A stretch of 64,000 bases of DNA from Pollutibacter soli (GTDB taxonomy: Bacteria; Bacteroidota; Bacteroidia; Chitinophagales; Chitinophagaceae), in assembly GCA_029269725.1 (NCBI GenBank), contig JARJHS010000003.1, positions 340,292-404,291 on the forward strand, given 5' to 3'. Positions 9,543 to 18,946 of the stretch are shown one piece after another (position 1 is the first letter of the stretch; each line of letters opens with the position of its first letter). The notes below the pieces were generated by a model. The model was not told the origin of the DNA and did no database searches. It saw only the letters and a program-made list of their open reading frames with translations. The translations under genes were made by a program, and so were the position numbers.

Positions 9543-10595
9543 CTATCTCAAAACGTACTGTTGCTGATAATATTCCTGGTATGCACCGGAAAGAACATTG
9601 TCTGACCAATTTGTGTTGTTCAGGTACCAGTCAACAGTTTTGTCAAGACCTTCTTCAAATTGAAGAGAGGGCTTCCAGCCAAGATCTTTATTGAGCTTGG
9701 TAGCATCTATTGCGTAGCGCTGGTCGTGACCTGCGCGATCCTTAACGTATGTAATAAGTTCAGCTGATTCTCCTGCTGCCCGTTTGAGTTTCTTATCCAT
9801 AACACTACAGAGAAGCTTTACCAGGTCGATATTCTTCCACTCATTGAACCCACCGATATTATAGGTCTCTCCTATCTTTCCATTATGAAAAATCACATCG
9901 ATCGCGCGTGCATGGTCTTCCACCCAAAGCCAGTCGCGCACATTCTCACCTTTTCCGTATACCGGCAACGGTTTCTTTTTGATGATATTATTGATCATCA
10001 AAGGAATCAATTTTTCCGGGAACTGATGCGAGCCATAGTTGTTCGAACAATTCGAAATAACTACAGGAAGATGATAAGTATGATGATAAGCTTTTACGAG
10101 GTGATCAGAACCTGCTTTACTTGACGAGTATGGAGATCTCGGATCATAAGGTGTTTCCTCAGTGAAAAAACCAGCCTCTCCAAGAGATCCATAAACTTCA
10201 TCTGTACTTACATGATAAAAGAGCTTGTCGCTATGTTCTTTCCATTGACGGCGTGCAGCATTAAGTAACACACCTGTTCCAAGTACGTTGGTCCTGATAA
10301 AGGAAAGCGGATCAATAATCGAACGATCTACGTGGCTCTCAGCAGCAAGATGAATTACTGCATCAAATTTATAATCGTCAAAAAGAGAATTGATAAAGGA
10401 TTCATCAGTGATATCACCCTTTACAAATTCGTAGTTGGATTTCTTCTCAACATCCCTGAGATTTTCAAGATTTCCTGCATAAGTGAGCAAATCAAGATTG
10501 ATGATTTTATAATCGGGATATTTATTTACAAATAACCGAACGACATGCGATCCTATAAAACCTGCTCCACCAGTTACCAGAATATTTTTTTTCAT
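9543..10595 (-). CDS. rfbB: dTDP-glucose 4,6-dehydratase
   Basis: Converts dTDP-glucose to dTDP-4-keto-6-deoxyglucose. The 350-residue extended SDR has GGAGFIGSHVVR at residues 8-19, the STDEVYG motif, and YSSSKAGSDHL with the catalytic Tyr and Lys. HVDRSI and RDWLWVEDHARA complete the RmlB pattern. It lies 19 bp downstream of the UDP-HexNAc dehydrogenase gene in the same operon, showing that dTDP-rhamnose supply is co-transcribed with UDP-sugar enzymes. Confidence 0.96.
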   Translation of the reverse strand: MKKNILVTGGAGFIGSHVVRLFVNKYPDYKIINLDLLTYAGNLENLRDVEKKSNYEFVKGDITDESFINSLFDDYKFDAVIHLAAESHVDRSIIDPLSFIRTNVLGTGVLLNAARRQWKEHSDKLFYHVSTDEVYGSLGEAGFFTEETPYDPRSPYSSSKAGSDHLVKAYHHTYHLPVVISNCSNNYGSHQFPEKLIPLMINNIIKKKPLPVYGKGENVRDWLWVEDHARAIDVIFHNGKIGETYNIGGFNEWKNIDLVKLLCSVMDKKLKRAAGESAELITYVKDRAGHDQRYAIDATKLNKDLGWKPSLQFEEGLDKTVDWYLNNTNWSDNVLSGAYQEYYQQQYVLR

Positions 10596-10614
10596 CTTCA
10601 GTTACGCATTTCAA

Positions 10615-11910
10615 TTATAAGCTCCAATACGCTCTGCTGCTGATCCTGCCTCGAAATACACCTTTCAGGTCTGCTACGAGAGCAGAGTTTCGTGTCATTC
10701 CAACAAAATCATTGTCAGTGAGCGACAGGTACGGTTCGTGTGGAATTGCAATTATTACCGCATCGTAGTCTTTTCCATCGTTTCTTACCAGGTTCAGTCC
10801 ATACTCTTCTTTCACTTCATCAGCTTCTGCAAATGGATCTTCAACATCAACCTTGATATTAAATGACTGTATTTCTTTTACAGTGTCGATAATTTTTGAG
10901 TTGCGGATATCGCTCACGTTCTCCTTGAACGTTACTCCCTTCACCAGCACTTTTGCATTGTTGACATCAGGAGCGTTCCTGAGCACATGCTGAATTACCT
11001 TACGGGCAACGTTACGCGCCATATTATCATTAATGAAGCGTGATGCAGAAATCACTTTCGCATCGTACCCCATCGCTTCCGCTTTATGAGTAAGATAGTA
11101 AGGATCTACACCGATACAGTGTCCACCAACAAGACCCGGGCTGAACTTTAAAAAGTTCCACTTCGTACCTGCGGCTTCCAGCACATCATAAGTATTGATA
11201 TGCATCCTGTCGAAGATCATAGAAAGCTCATTCATCAATGCGATATTCAGATCACGTTGTGTGTTCTCGATGATCTTTGCGGCTTCTGCAACTTTGATTG
11301 ATGTTGCACGATGCACTCCTGCATCAACAACGATCTCATACGTTTTTGCAATTTCTTCCAGCGATTCAGCATCACACCCGGAGACAATTTTTATTACTGA
11401 ACGCAGTGTATTCTTTTTATCACCCGGATTGATTCTCTCAGGAGAATAACCGAGTTTAAAATCAACTTTATTTTTAAGACCTGATTCTTTTTCAATTACC
11501 GGAAGACAATCTTCTTCTGTACAACCAGGATAAACAGTAGATTCGAATATCACATAATCGCCTCTCTTCACCACTTTTGCAATTGTCTTTGAAGCGCCCA
11601 AAACCGGTTTCAGATCCGGTACGTTAAACTTGTCAACAGGCGTCGGAACGGCAACGACAAAAAATTTTGCTTCCTTAAGTTTATTGAGATCGTTAGTAAA
11701 TACGATATCGCGATCTTTAAACTCTTCGGTTTTTACTTCTTTACTCGGATCGATACCATGCTTCATCAACTCGATACGTTTCTGATTGATATCGAAACCG
11801 ATAACAGAAATTCTTTTTGCAAATTCCAGGGCAATGGGTAAGCCGACATATCCCAGTCCGATCACTGCCAGTTTAGCTTTTTTATCCAGTAAATCCTGAT
11901 ATATCAGCAT
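10615..11910 (-). CDS. Nucleotide-sugar dehydrogenase, TviB/WbpO-like UDP-HexNAc 6-dehydrogenase
   Basis: A 431-residue UDP-sugar dehydrogenase. The Rossmann loop VIGLGYVGLPIALEFA is at residues 16-31 and the catalytic cysteine is in GGHCIGVDPYYL. The GLPIALEFA start and GGHCIGVDPYYLTHKA are typical of the TviB/WbpO branch, which oxidises UDP-GlcNAc or UDP-GalNAc to the uronic acid, unlike the Ugd branch (GGSCFPKDV) also present in this operon. It is separated from the UDP-xylose synthase gene by 1 bp. The exact substrate cannot be settled from sequence alone. Confidence 0.87.
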   Translation of the reverse strand: MLIYQDLLDKKAKLAVIGLGYVGLPIALEFAKRISVIGFDINQKRIELMKHGIDPSKEVKTEEFKDRDIVFTNDLNKLKEAKFFVVAVPTPVDKFNVPDLKPVLGASKTIAKVVKRGDYVIFESTVYPGCTEEDCLPVIEKESGLKNKVDFKLGYSPERINPGDKKNTLRSVIKIVSGCDAESLEEIAKTYEIVVDAGVHRATSIKVAEAAKIIENTQRDLNIALMNELSMIFDRMHINTYDVLEAAGTKWNFLKFSPGLVGGHCIGVDPYYLTHKAEAMGYDAKVISASRFINDNMARNVARKVIQHVLRNAPDVNNAKVLVKGVTFKENVSDIRNSKIIDTVKEIQSFNIKVDVEDPFAEADEVKEEYGLNLVRNDGKDYDAVIIAIPHEPYLSLTDNDFVGMTRNSALVADLKGVFRGRISSRAYWSL

Positions 11911-11911
11911 A

Positions 11912-12895
11912 TTATTTCAAGCTTTTAAACTCTTTGGGTTGTTTGTTCAATTCTTCAGGAGGTAAGGACTTGAAATAATCATATGTAATCTTCAGTCCTT
12001 CCGAGCGACTCACTTTAGGTTCCCAGCCAAGAATTTCCCTGGCTTTGGTAATATCCGGGCGACGTTGTTTCGGGTCGTCGACAGGGAGTGGCTTGTAAAC
12101 AATTTTCTGGGAAGTGCCGGTAAGCCTGATAATTTCCTCAGCGAAATCCTTCAATGAAATTTCACTGGGATTACCAATGTTTACCGGGTATGCATAGTCG
12201 CTCAGCAGTAATCTGTAAATACCTTCCACGAGGTCGTCGACATAACAAAATGAGCGTGTCTGGCTTCCATCACCAAACACCGTCAGATCTTCACCACGTA
12301 AAGCCTGGCCAATGAATGCGGGTAAGGCACGGCCATCGTTTAGTCTCATTCTCGGACCATAAGTATTGAAGATCCTGATGATCCTGGTTTCCACACCATG
12401 GAAGGTATGATATGCCATAGTAATGGATTCCATGAAGCGTTTTGCTTCATCGTACACACCACGGGGGCCAACAGGGTTTACATTTCCCCAGTACTCTTCT
12501 GTTTGCGGGTGCACCATCGGATCGCCATATACTTCCGAGGTTGAAGCTACCAGCATACGTGCACCTTTGGCTTTTGCAAGCCCAAGACAGTTATGCGTTC
12601 CGTGCGCACCAACTTTCAAAGTCTGTATCGGTATTTTTAAATAATCGATAGGACTGGCCGGTGAGGCAAAATGGAGAATATAATCCAGTTTGCCTGGAAC
12701 ATGTATGAATTTTGAAACGTCGTGATTATAAAACTCAAACTGTTCAAGTTTGAAAAGGTGTTCGATGTTTTTCAGATCTCCTGTAATAAGATTATCCATT
12801 CCTATCACGTGATACCCTTCCTTAATAAACCGATCACTTAAATGCGAGCCGAGGAAACCCGCGGCGCCTGTAATCAATATTCGTTTTCTCTCCAT
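11912..12895 (-). CDS. UDP-glucuronate decarboxylase (UDP-xylose synthase)
   Basis: Decarboxylates UDP-glucuronic acid to UDP-xylose. The 327-residue SDR starts [19 protein letters not shown], with STSEVYGDP, the catalytic [19 protein letters not shown] and [15 protein letters not shown], the pattern of UXS enzymes. An in-frame ATG at 12922 would overlap ugd, whereas the ATG at 12895 starts just beyond its stop and matches the family N-terminus. The adjacent upstream gene makes the substrate from UDP-glucose, so the pair should act sequentially. Confidence 0.92.
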   Translation of the reverse strand: MERKRILITGAAGFLGSHLSDRFIKEGYHVIGMDNLITGDLKNIEHLFKLEQFEFYNHDVSKFIHVPGKLDYILHFASPASPIDYLKIPIQTLKVGAHGTHNCLGLAKAKGARMLVASTSEVYGDPMVHPQTEEYWGNVNPVGPRGVYDEAKRFMESITMAYHTFHGVETRIIRIFNTYGPRMRLNDGRALPAFIGQALRGEDLTVFGDGSQTRSFCYVDDLVEGIYRLLLSDYAYPVNIGNPSEISLKDFAEEIIRLTGTSQKIVYKPLPVDDPKQRRPDITKAREILGWEPKVSRSEGLKITYDYFKSLPPEELNKQPKEFKSLK

Positions 12896-12896
12896 A

Positions 12897-14216
12897 TCAG
12901 TTGTTTTGAGTCGCTGCAGCACGCCCGATACTCTCGTAATGAAAACCCAGGTCTTTTATAGCGCCGATATCAAACAGATTGCGACCATCGAAGATTACTT
13001 TCTTCTTCAGTTTTTTCACAATCTTTAAAAAATCAGGTGTTCTGAACTCATTCCATTCGGTTGCGATGATCAGTGCATCCGCACCGTCCAATGCATCGTA
13101 CTGGCTTTCTGCATAGGTTACTTTGTCCCCGATCACTTCCTGAACATTTTTCATCGCTTCAGGATCGAACACAGACACTGTGGCACCTTCTTTCGTCAAT
13201 GCATCGATAATGTAGAGCGCAGGAGCTTCGCGGATATCATCGGTATTCGGTTTAAAAGCAAGACCCCACAATGCGAAATGTTTTCCGCTGAGGCTCCCTT
13301 TAAAGAATGATTTTATTTTTGGAAGCAGGTGCAATTTCTGACGCTCATTTACATCCATCACTGCGTTGAGAATCTGAAATTCATAATCCACTTCGTTGGA
13401 ACTTTTTACTAAAGCCTGTACATCTTTAGGGAAACAGGATCCGCCGTATCCGATACCAGGGAAAAGAAATCTTTTACCTATACGGTCATCACTACCAATC
13501 CCGAGACGAACCAGGTCAACATCAGCACCCAGACGTTCGCAAAGCTGAGCAATTTCATTCATGAAAGAAATCTTCGTTGCGAGGAATGAATTGGCCGCAT
13601 ATTTTGTAAGTTCTGCAGAACGCTCGTCCATAAAAATGAGCGGGTTACCTGAACGAACAAACGGTGCATATAATTCTGACATCAGTTTTTTTGCTCTTTC
13701 GGAACTGGTACCAATCACTACGCGATCTGGTTTCATGAAATCATCCACCGCAACTCCTTCGCGAAGGAACTCCGGGTTGGACACTACATCGAATTCAACT
13801 TTTGCATTGGCCGCAATGGCTGCATGTACTTTTTCAGCAGTTCCCACAGGCACAGTGCTTTTATCTACAATGACCTTGTATTCTTTCATGATATTACCCA
13901 GATCCTTCGCTACGCCGAGAACATATTTCAGATCAGCTGATCCATCCTCGCCGGGAGGTGTTGGCAAAGCCAGAAATATGATCTGCGCTTCCTCAATACC
14001 TTCTGCCAGGTTAGTGGTAAACTTTAAACGTTCTTCTTTGAGATTTCTAAGGAAGAGTTTTTCCAAACCAGGCTCATAGATGGTAATCTGTCCGTTGGAC
14101 AGCTTGTCAACTTTCCTCTTGTCGATATCAACGCAGGTTACGGTATTTCCAGTTTCGGAGAAACAGGTTCCGGTTACCAATCCTACATAGCCAGTTCCAA
14201 TTACAGCAATTTTCAT
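12897..14216 (-). CDS. ugd: UDP-glucose 6-dehydrogenase
   Basis: NAD-dependent four-electron oxidation of UDP-glucose to UDP-glucuronate. The 439-residue length is typical. The Rossmann loop [13 protein letters not shown] is at residues 7-19 and the catalytic cysteine in [13 protein letters not shown]. The central domain has NPEFLREG, and the C-terminal UDP-binding part has [14 protein letters not shown]. It lies 12 bp downstream of the aminotransferase gene and directly upstream of UDP-xylose synthase. Confidence 0.95.
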   Translation of the reverse strand: MKIAVIGTGYVGLVTGTCFSETGNTVTCVDIDKRKVDKLSNGQITIYEPGLEKLFLRNLKEERLKFTTNLAEGIEEAQIIFLALPTPPGEDGSADLKYVLGVAKDLGNIMKEYKVIVDKSTVPVGTAEKVHAAIAANAKVEFDVVSNPEFLREGVAVDDFMKPDRVVIGTSSERAKKLMSELYAPFVRSGNPLIFMDERSAELTKYAANSFLATKISFMNEIAQLCERLGADVDLVRLGIGSDDRIGKRFLFPGIGYGGSCFPKDVQALVKSSNEVDYEFQILNAVMDVNERQKLHLLPKIKSFFKGSLSGKHFALWGLAFKPNTDDIREAPALYIIDALTKEGATVSVFDPEAMKNVQEVIGDKVTYAESQYDALDGADALIIATEWNEFRTPDFLKIVKKLKKKVIFDGRNLFDIGAIKDLGFHYESIGRAAATQNN

Positions 14217-14228
14217 TTAATCCGATGT

Positions 14229-15359
14229 TTATCTGTGTACGAAATCTGATACGTGTTTTGTAATAAAATGCAGTTGTTCTTCATCCAGTTCCGAATGCAT
14301 GGGCAGGGAAATCACTCGCTCGGTAAGCCAGTCAGTAACCGGCAAATCGACCTCACCGAGGTCGACAGTATCAAACATTTTCTGCCTGTGTACGGGTACC
14401 GGATAATAAAGCATGGAAGGAATCCCTTTTTCTTCCAGGTATTGACGCAGTCCATCACGATCCACTCCTTCCAGTTTCAGGGTATACTGGTGGTAAACAT
14501 GATTGTTTTCGGCCGCAACAACAGGTGTAGTAATCTGTGAGATACCGGCAAAAGCCTTATTATAGAATTCTGCCGCACGCCTTCTTGATGCATTATATTC
14601 GTCCAGTTTTTTTAGTTTGATATTCAGGATAGCTGCCTGGAGAGCGTCTAATCTTGAATTACAACCTACCAATTCGTGGTAGTACCGGACCTTTTGCCCA
14701 TGATTTGCAATCATTTTTAGCCGATCTGCTAACGCGGCATTATCCGTAAATATTGCACCGCCGTCGCCATAACAGCCCAGGTTTTTTGAGGGGAAAAAGG
14801 AGGTTGTACCTATTAATCCCATAGTTCCGGTTTTTTTCACCGAACCGTCCGGGAAGCGGTATTCGGCCCCTATCGCCTGTGCATTATCTTCGATGACGGG
14901 TATGCCGTGCCTGCCGGCGATTTCCAATATCCGGGCCATCGGCGACGATTGGCCATACAGATGGACCGGTATAATCGCTTTTGTACGTGGTGTAATACAT
15001 TTTTCAAGCGAGGCAGGATCAATGCAGAAAGTGCCTGGTGTGACATCGGCAAAAACAGCTTTCAGGCGGAGTAATGCAACTACTTCTGCGGTTGCGAAAT
15101 AGGTAAAAGAAGGTGTTATAACTTCATCGCCGGGCTGCAGTTCAAGCGCCATAAGCGCGATCTGCAAAGCATCCGTTCCATTAGCACAGGGAATAACATG
15201 TTGAGCGCCAAGATAGGAGGCAAGATTGGTGCTGAAATCCTGCACCTGTTTACCACCTATGAAAACCGTACTCTCTAAAACCTGCATCACTGCATCGTCC
15301 ACTTCTTTTTTTATGTGGTGGTATTGACGTTTCAGATCCACCATCTGGATAGGTTGCAT
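14229..15359 (-). CDS. DegT/DnrJ/EryC1/StrS-family sugar aminotransferase
   Basis: PLP-dependent aminotransferase of nucleotide-sugar pathways, 376 residues. The motifs are NGTDALQIALMAL, PSFTYFATAEVV, EDNAQAIGA, and TTSFFPSKNLGCYGDGGA, where the lysine is the expected Schiff-base residue. The sequence resembles the WbpE-like branch acting on 3-keto UDP-sugars, but no matching 3-oxidase (WbpB) or acetyltransferase (WbpD) is in the window, so the substrate is open. It is the first gene of the seven-gene operon, and a TATTTTTG box (15383-15390) lies upstream. Confidence 0.9.
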   Translation of the reverse strand: MQPIQMVDLKRQYHHIKKEVDDAVMQVLESTVFIGGKQVQDFSTNLASYLGAQHVIPCANGTDALQIALMALELQPGDEVITPSFTYFATAEVVALLRLKAVFADVTPGTFCIDPASLEKCITPRTKAIIPVHLYGQSSPMARILEIAGRHGIPVIEDNAQAIGAEYRFPDGSVKKTGTMGLIGTTSFFPSKNLGCYGDGGAIFTDNAALADRLKMIANHGQKVRYYHELVGCNSRLDALQAAILNIKLKKLDEYNASRRRAAEFYNKAFAGISQITTPVVAAENNHVYHQYTLKLEGVDRDGLRQYLEEKGIPSMLYYPVPVHRQKMFDTVDLGEVDLPVTDWLTERVISLPMHSELDEEQLHFITKHVSDFVHR

Positions 15360-15382
15360 AAGTGGTTTATTTAAAAAGAGGC

Positions 15383-15390
15383 CAAAAATA
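15383..15390 (-). promoter_or_regulatory. Candidate -7 box for the nucleotide-sugar operon
   Basis: On the minus strand the sequence reads TATTTTTG, matching TAnnTTTG, 23 bp upstream of the aminotransferase ATG. No convincing -33 TTTG was seen. It is back to back with the waaA promoter candidate. Confidence 0.4.
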
Positions 15391-15421
15391 GTAAAATATG
15401 TATACGCATTCGCATAGATAT

Positions 15422-15429
15422 TAGATTTG
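15422..15429 (+). promoter_or_regulatory. Candidate -7 box for waaA
   Basis: TAGATTTG matches the Bacteroidota -7 consensus. It overlaps a TTG (15427) that opens the waaA reading frame, which makes that TTG an unlikely start and supports the TTG at 15454. Confidence 0.5.
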
Positions 15430-15453
15430 CAACGATTTATAACTGAACGCCGA

Positions 15454-16710
15454 TTGACTGTAATTTATAATCTGGGTTTATCGCTTTATTCCGTCGCGTT
15501 GGGTCTGGCTTCCTTATGGAACCCCAAAGCTAAATTATGGGTCGATGGAAGAAAAAATCTGCTTTCCCGCATTCGTGAAAAAGCGGGAAAACAAGGGCAA
15601 TCCATCATATGGATGCACTGTGCTTCACTGGGTGAATTTGAACAGGGCCGACCGGTGATCGAAGCCATCAAAAAAGAATACGCGGGTTATAAAATCCTGA
15701 TCACTTTTTTTTCTCCTTCTGGATATGAAATCAGGAAAAATTACCAGGGGGCAGATTATATCTTTTACCTGCCTGTTGATAGTCGCAACAATGCCAGGGA
15801 GTTCATGGAAATCGTTCGCCCGCAACTGGCCATTTTTGTGAAATATGAATTCTGGTATCACTATCTCACTGAACTCCGTGCGAGAAATGTTCCAACAATT
15901 CTTTTGTCAGGCGTATTTCGTCAGAATCATCCTTTTTTTAAGCCCTGGGGAGGCTTCTGGAGAAGCATGCTTGATTGCTTCCAGGTGATTTTTGTTCAGG
16001 ACCCAAATTCAGCGAAACTTCTTCAATCGATTGGCCTGGATCAGAAGACAATTGTTTCCGGTGATACAAGGTTTGACCGTGTGCTGGATCTTTCAAAAAA
16101 TGCAGCTAAACTTCCTTTGATTGAAAAATTCTGCAATAATCATAAAGTGGTAGTTGCAGGAAGTACATGGGTTGAAGATGATGAAGTAATGGATCATTTT
16201 GCAAAATCGAACCGGGATGTCCGGTTTGTAATTGCGCCCCACGAAATTCTTGAAACAAGAATAAAAGAAGTAGAAAAATTATATACCAATACTATCAGGT
16301 TTTCCGCCTGGAAAGAAGACCAGGAGAACCCTGAGAACAAAAATGTACTTATAATCGACAATATCGGCATGCTGGCAACTTTATACCAGTATGCGGATAT
16401 CACATTTATTGGCGGGGCTTTTGGGGGCGATGGTATTCACAATGTGCTTGAAGCAGTCGTGTACTATAAGCCTGTGGTATATGGCCCCAACCATGAAGAC
16501 TTCGGAGAGGCAGTAGAACTTGTGGATATAGGAGCCGCAGAAACTGTAGAGAATGCACTTGAACTCGAGAAAGTTTTTCGCACATTACTCGACGACGCAA
16601 ACCTGCGCAAAGAAAAGGGACGAATTGCCGGAAACTATGTACGCGCGAAAGCCGGCGCTACTTCAATAGTGATGCAATATATTCAGGAGAAACGTCTCTT
16701 GACCAGCTGA
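15454..16710 (+). CDS. waaA: 3-deoxy-D-manno-octulosonic acid transferase
   Basis: Transfers Kdo from CMP-Kdo to lipid A at the inner membrane. From TTG 15454 the product is 418 residues, near the family norm. It begins VIYNLGLSLYSVAL, a hydrophobic anchor, followed by IWMHCASLGEFEQGRPVIE with the conserved base glutamate region and LILITFFSPSGYE-like motifs. The glycosyltransferase C-domain has VAGSTWVEDDEV and FIGGAFGGDGIHNVLEA. An earlier TTG at 15427 lies inside a -7 box. Its 3' end overlaps the convergent hypothetical gene by 28 bp. Kdo transfer fits the neighbouring envelope-sugar operon. Confidence 0.93.
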   Translation: MTVIYNLGLSLYSVALGLASLWNPKAKLWVDGRKNLLSRIREKAGKQGQSIIWMHCASLGEFEQGRPVIEAIKKEYAGYKILITFFSPSGYEIRKNYQGADYIFYLPVDSRNNAREFMEIVRPQLAIFVKYEFWYHYLTELRARNVPTILLSGVFRQNHPFFKPWGGFWRSMLDCFQVIFVQDPNSAKLLQSIGLDQKTIVSGDTRFDRVLDLSKNAAKLPLIEKFCNNHKVVVAGSTWVEDDEVMDHFAKSNRDVRFVIAPHEILETRIKEVEKLYTNTIRFSAWKEDQENPENKNVLIIDNIGMLATLYQYADITFIGGAFGGDGIHNVLEAVVYYKPVVYGPNHEDFGEAVELVDIGAAETVENALELEKVFRTLLDDANLRKEKGRIAGNYVRAKAGATSIVMQYIQEKRLLTS

Positions 16711-17480
16711 ACGAACTGTTGTACCAGCGGATTGTTTTCATTCCAGCCTAATTTCAATTTCAGTTCCCTTTCCATCCAGAATTCTGCTTCCGGCAAAATT
16801 GAAAAAGAATTCAGGGTTTTTATTGAACGATCAAACATGGCTTCATTTCCGCTGAATAATTCGATGATATAAAGATAACGGTCATTGATGCCTACTGCTT
16901 TCTTCAGATCTTTTACCGGGGAATCCTTCAGTTTTTCCGCGAGTTCTGTTTTCTCCTCTTTTAAACGGTCGTTAAGTGAAGATTCTTTATTATTTGTAGT
17001 TACCGATTCATTCAGTTCCCGTTTCGGTTCCTGTATTACTGAAACCGGTGCCGGTTTTGGTATTGGCTGAAATGAATGATGGGAAGAAAGTGTTGGTATA
17101 TCCATCTCCTGTTCATCATGTACAACAGCCATCTGGCGTGCATTATAACTCCAGGAATTGTGCTGCTCCACGGTCTTCTTTACCTGCTCCAGTTCGGCAC
17201 GTACATCGGCCTGGTCAACTGCCAGCATTTCAGCATGTTTTTCTTCCACTGGTTTTTGTTTCGGCAAAGGCGATGGTGAAGGCTGAAATAAAGTATTTAC
17301 TTTACTGAAAGAAGGAACAATAACAGCCACTGATTTTTTTGACTGCATGCGTTCAGCACCAGCAGCTTTGCTGGTGAGTTCGCCCTGTAACATCTGAACA
17401 GTTACCAGTAATTGTTCAGGAGCTGCATTTTCAAGAAACTGCTGTTTCAGTTTGTCTATTAAAACCTCCACTCTTTCCAT
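16683..17480 (-). CDS. Conserved hypothetical protein
   Basis: A 265-residue protein whose function I do not recognise. The N-terminus (about 50 residues) is helical, the middle (60-150) is low-complexity and rich in Pro, Glu and Lys, and the last 85 residues (from AVGINDRYLYIIELFSGNEAMFDRS) form a compact conserved-looking domain containing PEAEFWMERELK. There is no signal peptide or membrane segment. It converges on waaA with a 28-bp overlap and diverges from tdk. The domain pattern suggests a cytoplasmic adaptor with a disordered linker, which is inference only. Confidence 0.75.
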   Translation of the reverse strand: MERVEVLIDKLKQQFLENAAPEQLLVTVQMLQGELTSKAAGAERMQSKKSVAVIVPSFSKVNTLFQPSPSPLPKQKPVEEKHAEMLAVDQADVRAELEQVKKTVEQHNSWSYNARQMAVVHDEQEMDIPTLSSHHSFQPIPKPAPVSVIQEPKRELNESVTTNNKESSLNDRLKEEKTELAEKLKDSPVKDLKKAVGINDRYLYIIELFSGNEAMFDRSIKTLNSFSILPEAEFWMERELKLKLGWNENNPLVQQFVQLVKRRFS

Positions 17481-17527
17481 AGTAAATTGGTACTTTTGAA
17501 ATCCTTGTGAATGAAGTTAAGTTGAAT

Positions 17528-17535
17528 CAAAGGTA
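17528..17535 (-). promoter_or_regulatory. Candidate -7 box TACCTTTG
   Basis: The minus strand reads TACCTTTG, a full match to TAnnTTTG, 47 bp upstream of the hypothetical gene's ATG. No perfect -33 element was identified. Confidence 0.5.
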
Positions 17536-17564
17536 TAAACTGTTCTGCAGAATATTTTTTAACA

Positions 17565-18161
17565 ATGTTTATTGAACCTGATATCCGGGAAGGTACAAGA
17601 GGCTGGATAGAAGTGATTTGCGGATCGATGTTTTCCGGTAAAACCGAAGAACTTATCCGACGCCTGAAACGTGCAAAAATTGCACATCTCAATGTTGAAA
17701 TTTTCAAGCCAGCGATCGATACGCGCTATCATCATCAAAACATTGTTTCGCATGATGAAAGCAGCATTGCTTCTGTACCTGTAAAAAATGCGCAGGACAT
17801 CTTAAACCTCGCCCTCGATGTCGATGTGGTTGGAATAGATGAAGCACAATTTTTTGACGAATCAATAATTACTGTATGCGAACGCCTTGCAGAAAAAGGT
17901 ATCCGTGTAATTATTGCAGGTCTTGACATGGATTATACAGGCAAACCTTTCGGACAAATGCCTGCTTTACTGTCTATTGCAGACTTTATCACCAAGCTTC
18001 ATGCCATTTGTATGCAATGCGGCTCAATCGCCAGTTTTTCCTACCGGAAAAATGAAAAATCTTCGCAGGTGATCATCGGTGAAAAAGATCTTTATGAGGC
18101 CAGGTGCAGGTCATGTTTCACGAAAGGGATGGCGGAACAAACGTTGAACGTTCAACGTTGA
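17565..18161 (+). CDS. tdk: Thymidine kinase
   Basis: ATP-dependent phosphorylation of thymidine in the salvage pathway. The 198-residue type II enzyme shows the P-loop GSMFSGKTEELIRR at about residues 20-33, GIDEAQFFD, the lasso-domain Cys pairs CMQC and CRSC for structural zinc, and SFSYRKN. The last six residues (TLNVQR) and the stop codon are written by a heptameric AACGTTN repeat (18140-18173), so the C-terminus appears to have been built or replaced by repeat insertion. Confidence 0.95.
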   Translation: MFIEPDIREGTRGWIEVICGSMFSGKTEELIRRLKRAKIAHLNVEIFKPAIDTRYHHQNIVSHDESSIASVPVKNAQDILNLALDVDVVGIDEAQFFDESIITVCERLAEKGIRVIIAGLDMDYTGKPFGQMPALLSIADFITKLHAICMQCGSIASFSYRKNEKSSQVIIGEKDLYEARCRSCFTKGMAEQTLNVQR

Positions 18162-18173
18162 ACGTTCAACGTC
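18140..18173. repeat. AACGTTN heptad repeat at the tdk/ccmB junction
   Basis: Four full 7-bp units (AACGTTG, AACGTTC, AACGTTG, AACGTTC) and a terminal AACGTC. The AACGTT core is self-complementary, so the run can fold on either strand. It spans the tdk stop codon. Closely similar runs occur at 29639-29663 and 40597-40642. Confidence 0.9.
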
Positions 18174-18212
18174 AGCCTAAAATAATTTTAATACCCAACT
18201 CAAAACAACAGA

Positions 18213-18872
18213 TTGATCAGGCAGGTAATTACTTTATTTAAAAAAGATGTTTTATTAGAGTTACGCCAGCAGTATGCATTATATGGAGTGATTCTTTATG
18301 TAATGTCGACCGTATTTGTCCTATATCTTACGATGGGTTCTGAAACTGATGGCGAAATCTGGAACGCTTTGTATTGGGTAATGCTGCTGTTTGTTTGTAT
18401 CAATGCTGTTGCAAAAAGTTTTTTACAGGAGTCCAGGGGAAGAATGCTTTACTTTTATTCAATAACCAGTCCGACTGCTTTTATAATTTCAAAGCTTTTG
18501 TACAATCTTTTGCTGATCATCATCATGAACAGCATAAGTCTTTTTCTTTTTCTACTCTTTCTTGGAAACCCTACCGTTTATACTGGTCAATATATCCTTA
18601 TCAGCATACTTGGTGCCTGTGGACTGAGCCTGATTTTCACAATGCTGGCAGCAATTGCATCACGAGCAATGCAGCAGGCATCATTAATGGCGATTCTTGG
18701 TTTTCCAATCATTATACCTCAATTATTACTATTGGTAAGGCTTTCGAAACTTGCCTTTGCTGAAACGTTTAGAGCCGGAGCTTCTATGGAAGTGACCCTA
18801 CTTGTACTGGCGCTCGATCTATCAGTAGTTGTTCTCGCGGTGATTTTATTTCCGTTTTTATGGAAAGATTAG
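18213..18872 (+). CDS. ccmB: Heme exporter protein CcmB
   Basis: Membrane subunit of the CcmAB transporter in system I cytochrome c maturation. The 219-residue protein has about six hydrophobic segments and the N-terminal VITLFKKDVLLELRQQYALYG typical of CcmB. The start is a TTG at 18213; no suitable ATG occurs before the first membrane helix. It is followed by ccmC and a CcmD-like gene, while the ATPase gene ccmA is not adjacent. The start codon lies 39 bp after the heptad repeat that ends tdk. Confidence 0.9.
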   Translation: MIRQVITLFKKDVLLELRQQYALYGVILYVMSTVFVLYLTMGSETDGEIWNALYWVMLLFVCINAVAKSFLQESRGRMLYFYSITSPTAFIISKLLYNLLLIIIMNSISLFLFLLFLGNPTVYTGQYILISILGACGLSLIFTMLAAIASRAMQQASLMAILGFPIIIPQLLLLVRLSKLAFAETFRAGASMEVTLLVLALDLSVVVLAVILFPFLWKD

Positions 18873-18893
18873 GCTGAAGCACCTAAATTTGCG

Positions 18894-18901
18894 GCACTAT
18901 T
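18894..18901 (+). promoter_or_regulatory. Candidate -7 box upstream of ccmC
   Basis: TAAATTTG matches TAnnTTTG and lies 45 bp before the ccmC ATG, within the ccmB-ccmC gap. It could give ccmC its own transcript. Confidence 0.4.
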
Positions 18902-18946
18902 TCCGCGTCAGACCTCCTGTTTCGTGGCCAAAACCCGATCTAGTAT

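Noticed and set aside
15427..15453. TTG start extending waaA by nine codons
   Set aside because: The TTG overlaps a -7 promoter box, and the family N-terminus begins at the TTG at 15454.
18140..18173. Possible CRISPR-like repeat array
   Set aside because: Units are only 7 bp and contiguous, with no spacers, and there are no cas genes nearby.
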